Shown here piece after piece: positions 31,439 to 38,614 of a stretch of DNA of 47,805 bases (the first letter of the stretch is position 1; each line of letters opens with the position of its first letter). The stretch is from an uncultured Bacteroidales bacterium (lineage in GTDB: Bacteria > Bacteroidota > Bacteroidia > Bacteroidales > Muribaculaceae). The translations under genes and the position numbers were made by a program. The notes below the pieces were generated by a model. That model was not told where the DNA came from, did not search any database, and saw only the letters and a program-made list of their open reading frames with translations. The stretch spans positions 1-47,805 of the forward strand of contig URIC01000008.1 of NCBI GenBank assembly GCA_900547755.1, written 5' to 3'.

Positions 31439-34063
31439 TTACTTAAGAATGACCTTCTTGCCGTTGATGATGTATATGCCGGCAGCGAGTTTGTCCAGTT
31501 CGGAGCGGTTGCCGTTCCTGACGAGCTGAACGCCGTTCATGTCAAAGACATTCACAGCCTCGTCCTCATCGCAGATACCGTCCACAAGGCCTGTATTGCG
31601 AATGCTCCAGAAGAAGCGGAGCTCATTGTTGAGTACCTGCTTGCCATCCTTGGTCTTGGCTATTATAGAGTTGGCGGGGATAGTCCATGTGTAGTCGCCT
31701 ACCTCTTTCACGGCCGCATCCAGAGTGATAGACAGGGTCAGCGGGTCGCCGCTCTCTTTCAGATACTGCATCTCGCGGTTATCCGGGTCGTCATCGTTAG
31801 TGAAATAAGTGGGAGTGATGCCGCCCAGGTAACGGCTCAATGATGTGTAATCCTCGGAGGAGGCTGTCAGCGAAAGATTCAGAAGTTCTGTCACATTAGA
31901 GCCGTTCTCGGGATTGGAAGTGCAGTTCAGCTCTCCTGTCTCGTGGTCGATATAGTTGACCTTCCAGGTAGCGGCCTTGTTGAAGACGCCGTCCTTGCAA
32001 GCCGCGCCTGCGGGGAATGTAATCTCATACAGCCCCTTGGCGCTGGGGAAGTTAAGGAAGACGAGGAAGCGCTTGTTGGCTGTGGAATATGTCACGGTGA
32101 CATATTTCTGGCTTCCGTCGGGATACTTAACGATTGCGAATGTCTGGGCGGTGGGTGTGATGTCCTCGTCGAAGGTCACATAGAACTGCTTCAGGCTGTA
32201 AGTGTAGTTCTCCTCGGTGAGGGAGATTTCGCCTTCGTCATCCTTGACTGTGTAGGCGAGGTCGCCGAATGTACCGCCGGATACTGTGTATGTCATTGAG
32301 AAGTCCTTGGTGCAGGGAACCACGTTGTCATTGTCATCCATGAACTTGAGCGCGCCATTGGGGATACGCAAGGTGTAATTGCCGGGAGTGACGAATACCT
32401 CGTTGCCGCTGAAGAGCTTCAGGTAATACTTGTTGAGGCTGAGGCTTTGGTCCAGCGTACGGGTGGTGCCGTCGGGCAACTGGAGGCTGAAAAGGGAACC
32501 GTCGGCCACCTCCATCTTGTAACCCTCCACCACTTCGATTTCCACGCCGCCCAGGGCCTGGACATCCTTATCGGAAGGGGTGATGGCAAGGTGCAGTTCG
32601 GGTTCCACAGGTTCGTTCACATAGAATGTGTAGACAAGTTGCTTGTTGGTGTACAGCTTGCTGCCTGTGTCGAGGTCGGAGAAGCGTACGGCGCCCTCGG
32701 GCAAAGTGAGGACATAAGTACCGGTCTCCGCATAACCGTAGTCACCCTTCAGGCCTACGCGGTAGGTGCCGGGAGTGGAGCCTACATTGAAGAGTTCGAA
32801 CTCGCGTACGGACTCGCCGCGCACGTCAAGAGTAGCCTTGGCATCGGGGTTGAGGCCCAGGGCCGTGTATATACGGGTGTCCTCGGAGTCGTTGAGGTCG
32901 AAGTTCATGTAGATGTTTTCCAAAGTGGGAATATCTGTCCCGGGGGCCGGATATACCTTGACATCGAAGTCAATGGGCTCGAACACACGTGTGTCCTTGA
33001 TGGTGAAGGTAGCGGTGAACGCCTTGTTGGGAACGCCGTTTACAGTAAATACGTCGGCGGGGATGGAAAGGACATAGTCGCCGGGGGTCTCCAGAGTGGA
33101 GGGATACTCTGCCAGATATACGCCGAAGCCGGGAGCGTCGACCACTGCCTGGGCTATCGCGTCGTAGACCTTGGCCTGAGAGATGCGTACCGCATCGTTG
33201 GTGAAACCGCCGGGGCCGGCCAGTGTCGCCGAGGAGTTGGCTTTCACGGATACTGTCTTGTCGTCCAATACGCCCCATACGGTGCTGAGGCTGGGAACAG
33301 GCTGACCGTTAAAAGGAATCTTGTTGCCCCAGGAGGTTCCGTAGCACCAGCGTATCTCGTCTTCCACGGGAGTGGTGCTGCCGCCGCTGATTGTGTAGGT
33401 GTAAGAGAGCGCCTTGTTGGTGTACAGCTTGCTGCTGTCTTCATAACCGCTCAGCTTGATGATGCCTTCCGGATAGGTCACTGTGTACTGGCCTGCGTCC
33501 AGATACTGTTCTATGCCCTGCACTTCGTATTTCAGAGTGTAGATAGAGCCGGCTACGCCCTTGAGAGCGAGTTCGTCGGTCGTGCCGTCAGGCTTCCGCA
33601 CCGAGACTTTCAGAGCTTCGTTCACACCCTCCGAGGTGTAAAGACGTGTATCCTGGGCATAGTCTTTGTTATCGACGGTCAGGCCGAGAGCATCGATGTA
33701 TGTAAGAACGTCGCTTTCGAGAGGAGTGGAGGTCACGGTCAGGTCAACAGGGGTAAACTCACGGGTATCGGCTACTTTGAAAGTAAAGTTCATTTCATCG
33801 TTATCCTTGCCGTTGACAGTGAAGGAACCTGCGGGGATGTTGGCGGTATAGTCACCTTCGGCCTCATAGGAAGAGGGATAGAAGTTGAAATTGATGGTGA
33901 TGCCGGGCTGGAGAACCGCTTCATAGCCGCCGGTAGACTCATTGTAGGTAGTGACCGTGGGCTGAGCCAGATTCACCTCCTTGGTACCGCCTGCGATGCC
34001 GGGACCGGCAAGTGTGATTTTCTTGTTTTCAGGCACATAAATCTGAGTGCCGTCGGGATACAT
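31439..34063 (-). CDS. Ig-like repeat surface protein, C-terminal part downstream of a nonsense codon
   Basis: 874 residues from the first ATG after an in-frame TAA at 34147-34145. The frame actually continues open to the TAA (codons ITWYYGTSFSGK and on), so this is the distal part of one gene starting at 35014. It has no signal peptide of its own and would not be exported alone. It contains the rest of tandem repeat 2, repeat 3 (from EIRWCYGTSW at about 33355), three further Ig-like segments and a T9SS-type tail (DMNGVQLVRNG, LAAGIYIINGKKVILK). Function unknown; a repeat-built surface protein. Likely a pseudogene half unless the stop is a sequencing error or is read through. Confidence 0.7.
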   Translation of the reverse strand: MYPDGTQIYVPENKKITLAGPGIAGGTKEVNLAQPTVTTYNESTGGYEAVLQPGITINFNFYPSSYEAEGDYTANIPAGSFTVNGKDNDEMNFTFKVADTREFTPVDLTVTSTPLESDVLTYIDALGLTVDNKDYAQDTRLYTSEGVNEALKVSVRKPDGTTDELALKGVAGSIYTLKYEVQGIEQYLDAGQYTVTYPEGIIKLSGYEDSSKLYTNKALSYTYTISGGSTTPVEDEIRWCYGTSWGNKIPFNGQPVPSLSTVWGVLDDKTVSVKANSSATLAGPGGFTNDAVRISQAKVYDAIAQAVVDAPGFGVYLAEYPSTLETPGDYVLSIPADVFTVNGVPNKAFTATFTIKDTRVFEPIDFDVKVYPAPGTDIPTLENIYMNFDLNDSEDTRIYTALGLNPDAKATLDVRGESVREFELFNVGSTPGTYRVGLKGDYGYAETGTYVLTLPEGAVRFSDLDTGSKLYTNKQLVYTFYVNEPVEPELHLAITPSDKDVQALGGVEIEVVEGYKMEVADGSLFSLQLPDGTTRTLDQSLSLNKYYLKLFSGNEVFVTPGNYTLRIPNGALKFMDDNDNVVPCTKDFSMTYTVSGGTFGDLAYTVKDDEGEISLTEENYTYSLKQFYVTFDEDITPTAQTFAIVKYPDGSQKYVTVTYSTANKRFLVFLNFPSAKGLYEITFPAGAACKDGVFNKAATWKVNYIDHETGELNCTSNPENGSNVTELLNLSLTASSEDYTSLSRYLGGITPTYFTNDDDPDNREMQYLKESGDPLTLSITLDAAVKEVGDYTWTIPANSIIAKTKDGKQVLNNELRFFWSIRNTGLVDGICDEDEAVNVFDMNGVQLVRNGNRSELDKLAAGIYIINGKKVILK

Positions 34064-34924
34064 GCCGTAAACGGCTGTGAGTGACCTTATGGGACCGTTA
34101 ACAGGAGCCTTGCCGCTGAAAGAGGTGCCGTAATACCATGTGATTTAAGGTTCCGCCGTGGCGTCGGCTATAGTATAGGTATAAACGAGCTGTCTGTTGG
34201 TGTACAGCTTGCTGGCATCGCTATATCCGCTCAGCTTGATGATGCCTTCCGGATATGTCACCGTGTACTCGCCGGGGTCAGTGTATTGTCCCAGACCCTG
34301 CACTTCGTATCTCAGTGTATATGTGGAGCTTGCAACGCCCTTGAGAGCGAACTGGTCGGTCGTGCCGTCGGGCTTCAGTACAGAGACTTTCAGAGATTCG
34401 TTCACGCCCTCCGGGTTGTAAAGGCGGGTATCCTCCGCATAGTCCTTGTTATCGACGGTCAGGCCGAGAGCATCGATAGATGTAAGGTCCACGCCTTCGA
34501 GAGGGGAAGGCGTCACGATAAGGTCAGTGGGGGTGTACACGCTTTCATCGCCCACCATGAAACTGGCGGTGAACTCGACATTATCCACGCCATCTATAGT
34601 GAAGGAACCTGCGGGGATGGTGGCCGTGTACTCGCCTGCGGCCTTATAGGAAGAGGGATAGTACTGAAAATTGATGGTGATACCGGGCTGAGGAGTCGAT
34701 ACATACGTATCGGTACTCTCATCATAAGCAGTTATGGCGGGCTGAGCCAGATTAACCTGCTTGGTACCGTTAGGAATACCGGGACCGGTAAGTGTGATTT
34801 TCTTATTTGACGGCACTTTGATTTCAGTGCCGTCCGGGAACATGCCGTAAACCGCCGTAAGCGATTTTGCAGGACCGGTAACAGGAATCTTGCCGCTGAA
34901 CGTGGTACCTCGATACCACGTGAT
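33355..34924 (-). repeat. Tandem protein-coding repeats R1 and R2 (about 780-790 bp each)
   Basis: Two adjacent copies, R1 34924-34145 and R2 34144-33356, align at a fixed 780-bp offset through most of their length. For example the exact 32-bp stretch around 34446-34477 recurs at 33666-33697, and another exact stretch of 29 bp lies around 34228 and 33448. Both encode KITLxGPGI, LAQP, GITINF, YPSSY, IPAGSF, IDALGLTVDNKDYA and TYPEGIIKLSGY. A third, more diverged copy begins at 33355 (EIRWCYGTSW). The near-identity of R1 and R2 implies recent duplication or ongoing homogenisation. Confidence 0.85.
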
Positions 34925-35014
34925 ATCATACGGACAATCAGCTGCTTTCAGTCCAAGAACAACGGTGAGCAGTATGAAAACGCTCATCCATAGCCTTTGA
35001 GTAAATAGCTTCAT
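34145..35014 (-). CDS. Ig-like repeat surface protein, N-terminal part ending at an in-frame TAA
   Basis: 289 residues. Signal peptide 1-25 (LWMSVFILLTVVLGLKAADC; cleavage near KAA), then one complete copy of a roughly 260-residue Ig-like repeat: ITWYRGTTFSGKIPVTGP, KITLTGPGIPNGTKQVNLAQ, IDALGLTVDNKDYAEDTRLY, TVTYPEGIIKLSGY. It ends ADATAEP-stop, exactly where the next repeat begins, in frame with it. As it stands it would be exported but lacks the T9SS tail carried downstream. The neighbouring repeats carry D or E just before the matching Ile, so one G-to-T change from GAA would explain the stop. First gene of the surface operon, with a full-consensus promoter at 35164-35195. Confidence 0.75.
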   Translation of the reverse strand: MKLFTQRLWMSVFILLTVVLGLKAADCPYDITWYRGTTFSGKIPVTGPAKSLTAVYGMFPDGTEIKVPSNKKITLTGPGIPNGTKQVNLAQPAITAYDESTDTYVSTPQPGITINFQYYPSSYKAAGEYTATIPAGSFTIDGVDNVEFTASFMVGDESVYTPTDLIVTPSPLEGVDLTSIDALGLTVDNKDYAEDTRLYNPEGVNESLKVSVLKPDGTTDQFALKGVASSTYTLRYEVQGLGQYTDPGEYTVTYPEGIIKLSGYSDASKLYTNRQLVYTYTIADATAEP

Positions 35015-35163
35015 TTGATAAAAAAATTAAGTTAATTAAGAAAAAATTTCAAGGCGATATATACACATTAATAGGCAAAATAGGAGAGCTTTTCTTCAGA
35101 AAGCAAATAGTGTCTTTCGAACAAAAGGGTTTCACCAATTCAGCTTCTATATCAGATTCGGCG

Positions 35164-35195
35164 CAAATTTAATACTTTCCACTGAAATTCACAAA
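35164..35195 (-). promoter_or_regulatory. Proximal promoter of the surface-protein operon
   Basis: On the minus strand TTTG (35195-35192), exactly 20 nt, then TAAATTTG (35171-35164), a full match. Predicted start near 35157, giving an AT-rich leader of about 140 nt before the ATG at 35014. Confidence 0.75.
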
Positions 35196-35246
35196 ATCTT
35201 TTTTAACTTTTTTATTCAAATTACAGCGAAAACGACGTATGGATAT

Positions 35247-35312
35247 AAAAAAAATTGATTGTCTCACGACAACCAATCAATATTAACCTTAAAATCTAAT
35301 ACCATGAAAAAA
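35247..35312 (-). ncRNA. Predicted short RNA (about 65 nt) or attenuated leader upstream of the surface operon
   Basis: Transcription from the distal promoter (35320-35351) would start near 35312 and meet an intrinsic terminator about 60 nt later. On the minus strand TTGTC (35272-35268) pairs with GACAA (35263-35259... continuing TCAAT) around a GTGA loop, with an outer ATTGA/TCAAT pairing, followed by eight T (35254-35247). The gene's other promoter lies downstream of this terminator. The unit is therefore either an independent small RNA or a conditional leader that extends into the surface gene only when termination fails. Confidence 0.45.
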
Positions 35313-35319
35313 ACTGATA

Positions 35320-35351
35320 CAAAGTTACAGTATTCCGCCCTTACATCCAAA
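35320..35351 (-). promoter_or_regulatory. Distal promoter upstream of the surface operon
   Basis: On the minus strand TTTG (35351-35348), exactly 20 nt, then TAACTTTG (35327-35320), a full match. It is followed at once by the terminator at 35247-35281. In the 468-bp gap 35015-35482 no other promoter or gene is convincing; the remainder is AT-rich. Confidence 0.65.
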
Positions 35352-35482
35352 TAATTTGATAATAAATTTTGCCCGTTTAAATTTTATTAACATTTGTTTG
35401 TCAAGAATTTAGCATCAGACGCGAAAAACATATAATTTTAATGTTTATTTATTTACAAATGTCAGTTCGACAGACCCCCTCT

Positions 35483-35992
35483 TCAGCACTCCGGCTGTGT
35501 GTATTCCATAAGGCGGCCGACAGCGAGGGTGCGGCGCACGTCCACGAGATGCTGATTCGCCGAGCCTCGGAAAAGCAGGTCGGGGTCGTGGAGCGCGCGT
35601 ACAAACGGGCCATCCACCACCACATCGGCGAGCGAGGCGGCCCCGAGCAGTTCCTCGGCGGCCACTATCCGGGCCCATGTGTAACCCGTGTAGAGCCAGA
35701 TGCCATGTCCCTCGGCGCGGACAGCGCGCATCAGCTCAGCCGCCTGGAGCGGGCGCATCAGCGGGTCTCCGCCGGTAAGAGTGACATCGAAATCCTCCTC
35801 GCGCACCACCTCCATGAGCTCCGACAGGGTCATGGACACCCCTGCCGCAGGGTCGTGGCTCTGCGGATTGTGGCAGCCGGGGCAGTCGTGGGCACACCCC
35901 GCCAGATATATGGCGGTACGGAAGCCCGGGCCGTCCACAGTGGTGCCGCGCTCTATGCGCAGCACCTGATATACAGGTTCCGGAAGGCTCAT
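35483..35992 (-). CDS. nrdG: Anaerobic ribonucleotide reductase activating protein
   Basis: NrdG is a radical-SAM enzyme that generates the glycyl radical on NrdD. The 169-residue protein has the [4Fe-4S] motif CAHDCPGC (Cys-x3-Cys-x2-Cys, about residues 32-39), the SAM-contact DVTLTGGDPL (about 68-77) and IWLYTGYTW. Length is normal for the family. Its ATG overlaps the nrdD stop (ATGA), the usual nrdDG coupling. Confidence 0.95.
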   Translation of the reverse strand: MSLPEPVYQVLRIERGTTVDGPGFRTAIYLAGCAHDCPGCHNPQSHDPAAGVSMTLSELMEVVREEDFDVTLTGGDPLMRPLQAAELMRAVRAEGHGIWLYTGYTWARIVAAEELLGAASLADVVVDGPFVRALHDPDLLFRGSANQHLVDVRRTLAVGRLMEYTQPEC

Positions 35993-38194
35993 CTGTGTAC
36001 CACGCGGTCTTTGAGTTCAGCCAGTTTACCGGAGTTCCAGCGGTCGGTGGTGCCCACCAGGTAACCGGTGATGCGCTGTATGGTCTCGAAGCGGGCTCCG
36101 CACTTAGGGCAATGCGTGGCCTCCTTTTCGGCGTTCTCGTAGCCGCAATCCGGGCAGTGGTTACGGTTATGGTTCACAGAGCCGTAGCCCATGTTATATT
36201 TGTGCATCATGTCCACAATCTGCGAGATGGCCTCCTCGTTGTGGGTGGCGTCGCCGTCCATCTCCACATAGAAGATATGTCCGCCACGGGTCAGCTCGTG
36301 GTACGGAGCCTCCACCTTGGCCTTGTGGCGCGGCGAACACCGGTAATAGACAGGCACATGGTTCGAGTTGGTGTAATAGTCCTTATCGGTGACACCGGGC
36401 ACCTCTCCGAAAGAGGCCCTGTCACGCTTTGTGAAACGCCCCGCAAGCCCCTCGGCGGGGGTGGCCAGCACGCTGTAGTTGTGGCCATAACGCTCTGAAA
36501 ACTCATTGGCACGCGAGCGCAGGTGGCCCACAATCCGCAAGCCGAGGGCCTGGGACGCGGCGTCCTCGCCGTGGTGGCGGCCGGTAAGGGCTATCAGGCA
36601 CTCGGCCAGGCCTATGAAGCCGATGCCGAGCGTCCCCTGGTTGATTACCGGCTCAATAGCGTCATCGGGCCCCAGCTGTTCGGCGCCGTTCCAAAGCCGC
36701 CCCATCACCAGCGGGAACTGCTTGGCAAGCGCCGTTTTCTGAAACATATATCGGTCGTGAAGCTGACGGGCGGTAATCTCGGCCACCTCGTCCAGTTTCT
36801 CGAAGAAGCGATGTATGCGTTCCTCCCGGTCTATGATGCCGCGCACCTCGAGAGCCAGGCGCACTATGTTGATGGTGGTGAAGGAGAGGTTGCCACGGCC
36901 TATGGATGTCTTCTCCCCATAGCGGTTCTCGAACACACGGGTGCGGCAACCCATCGTAGCCACCTCGTGGCGGTAACGCTGGGGGTCGTCGGGCCCGCCA
37001 CAGCTCGTGCCGGTTGAAGGTGGCGTCAAGGTTAAGGAAATTCGGGAAGAAGCGTCGGGCGGACACCTTGCAGGCCAATCTGTAGAGGTCATGGTTGGGG
37101 TCCTCGGGCAGATAGCTCACTCCGCTCTTGGATTTCCATATCTGTATGGGGAAAATGGCCGTGGCGCCGTTGCCCACGCCCTCGTAGGTGGAACGGAGCA
37201 GCTCACGGATTATACAGCGTCCCTCGGCGGAAGTGTCGGTGCCGTAGTTTATGGAGGAGAACACCACCTGGTTGCCGCCCCGGGAGTGAATGGTGTTCAT
37301 GTTGTGTATAAAGGCCTCCATGGCCTGATGCACTCGCCCCACAGTGCGGTTCACAGCGTGCCGCACCAGTCGTTCTTCCCCATCGGTTCCCTCCAGGGGG
37401 CGGACAATGAAATCTTTCACCTCCACCTCATAGAGGTGCTTCAGGTCCCGCCCCGTCAGTGACTCGAGAATCTTGACCTCCTCTATAAAAGAGGAGCGGA
37501 CATAGGGGGCGAGGTAAAAGTCAAAGGCGGGGATGGCCTGGCCTCCGTGCATCTCGTTCTGGGCGGTCTCCAAAGATATGCAGGCTATCACCGAGGCCGT
37601 CTCTATGCGTTTGGCCGGGCGCGACTCCCCGTGTCCGGCCACGAAGCCGTATTCCAATATTTTGTCCAACGGATGCTGCACGCAGGTCAGGGACTTGGTG
37701 GGATAATAATCCTTGTCGTGAATGTGGATATAGTTGTTGCGCACGGCGGCCTTGGCTTCGGCGCCGAGCAGATAGTCGTCCACAAAAGGCTTGGTGGTCT
37801 CGCTGGCGAACTTCATCATCATCCCGGCGGGGGAGTCGGTGTTCATGTTGGCGTTCTCGCGGGTGACATCGTTGTTCTTGGCCTCGATAATCTCCAGGAA
37901 CATATCCCGGGTACGGGCCTGACGCGCGATAGAGCGCTGGTCGCGGTAGGCTATGTAGCGTTTGGCCACCTCCTTGCGCGGAGACTTCATCAGCTCCAGC
38001 TCCACACGGTCCTGGATTTCCTCCACCGTCATACGCTCGGAGCCTGTGACGCCTATTCGGTCGGTGATGCGCTGAATAAGCGCCTCGTCTTCGCCGGCCT
38101 CTGTGGTGAGCATGGCTTTGCGGATAGCGGCCTTGATTTTCTCCTCGTTGTAGCCTACCACCCGGCCATCTCTTTTCACTACTGTCTGTATCAT
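35989..38194 (-). pseudogene. nrdD: Anaerobic ribonucleoside-triphosphate reductase, interrupted by a one-base frameshift
   Basis: NrdD is the class III glycyl-radical reductase that makes dNTPs without oxygen. The N-terminal 400 or so residues read from 38194: ATP-cone start IQTVVKRDGRVVGYNEEKI, then NNYIHIHDKDYYPTKSLTC and FSSINYGTDTSAEG, up to LDATFNRHELWRA. The frame then shifts. The rest, ADDPQRYRHEVATMGCRTRV type to the end, continues in the next frame down to 35989, including the zinc site CPDCGYENAEKEATHCPKC and the glycyl-radical region RITGYLVGTTDRWNSGK. Removing one G from GGG at 36991-36993 (C on the gene strand) restores DDPQRY. An otherwise intact gene suggests a recent mutation or a base error. 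The operon continues into nrdG. Confidence 0.9.
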
Positions 38195-38232
38195 TGTGAG
38201 TTATGGGTTTCAATGTTAAAGAATGTGTACGG

Positions 38233-38263
38233 CAAAGGTACATATTTAAAAACTCATACACAA
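38233..38263 (-). promoter_or_regulatory. Promoter of nrdD-nrdG
   Basis: On the minus strand TTG (38263-38261), 20 nt, then TACCTTTG (38240-38233). Predicted start near 38226, leaving about 30 nt before the nrdD ATG. Confidence 0.65.
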
Positions 38264-38297
38264 GAGAAGCGTGCGAAAGTTTTCCATTTCGGACAAC

Positions 38298-38314
38298 TTT
38301 TATTGTCAATAAAA
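38298..38314. promoter_or_regulatory. Perfect AT-rich palindrome upstream of nrdD, possible operator
   Basis: TTTTATT (38298-38304) and AATAAAA (38308-38314) are perfect inverted arms with a three-base centre. It lies about 35 bp upstream of the nrdD -33 element, a place typical of an activator or repressor site. A 9-bp word GGACAACTT occurs beside it (38291-38299) and again at 38355-38363. No regulator is identified. The gap also has a small hairpin ACTTGC/GCAAGT (38360-38378). Confidence 0.4.
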
Positions 38315-38454
38315 TTCACACAACTCTGATTTACTGTATTTTAATTTTTATTTTGGACAACTTGCCACAAGAGCAAGTCTACACATACATGATATTATCG
38401 CACAGAAATGCAGAGAAACACGTCCTCTTCCGTTTTCGACCGAGAAGAAAAATA

Positions 38455-38486
38455 TTTGCATTATCAGAAAAAACACATTAACTTTG
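38455..38486 (+). promoter_or_regulatory. Promoter of the secreted-protein gene at 38615
   Basis: TTTG (38455-38458), exactly 20 nt, then TAACTTTG (38479-38486), a full match. Predicted start near 38493, giving a leader of about 120 nt that contains a short open frame at 38511-38549. Confidence 0.75.
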
Positions 38487-38510
38487 CAGCGATTTATAAA
38501 GGAGTACCTG

Positions 38511-38549
38511 ATGGATTATCGCACCATGAATCCCGTTAAATTGAATTAA
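38511..38549 (+). CDS. Possible 12-codon leader peptide
   Basis: ATG at 38511 begins MDYRTMNPVKLN-stop. It is preceded by AAGGAG (38499-38504), a Shine-Dalgarno-like sequence that is uncommon in Bacteroidetes, with a six-base spacing. It lies wholly in the predicted leader of the 38615 gene, 66 nt before that gene's start. It could be a translated upstream frame with a regulatory role, or chance. Confidence 0.25.
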   Translation: MDYRTMNPVKLN

Positions 38550-38614
38550 TATCCAAAAAACCAGTAGAACTGATAAAATAACTAACATATTATTAACAAA
38601 ATCATCTTTATTTA

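Noticed and set aside
25949..34084. Long plus-strand open frames opposite the surface operon, for example 27977-29152, 29655-31217 and 32447-34084 (391-545 codons)
   Set aside because: The minus-strand reading has signal peptides, recognisable domains and sorting tails; the plus-strand frames are low-complexity reflections of its codon usage with no family resemblance, promoter or conserved start.
34145..34147. Recoding of the in-frame stop as an amino acid
   Set aside because: The codon is TAA; selenocysteine uses TGA and no suppressor system for TAA is evident, so a mutation or base error is simpler.
33355..34924. The regular repeats as a CRISPR or satellite array
   Set aside because: Units are about 780 bp, in frame and protein coding; there are no short direct repeats with spacers.
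35304..35354. Plus-strand 16-codon frame MKKTDTKLQYSALTSK with a good-looking start context
   Set aside because: It lies exactly over a full-consensus minus-strand promoter and has no plus-strand promoter or downstream gene; it could be a vestige of a lost gene, but there is too little to call it.
36985..37000. Programmed frameshifting in nrdD
   Set aside because: The site GGGCCC has no slippery heptamer or downstream structure that I can see, and NrdD is not known to use recoding.
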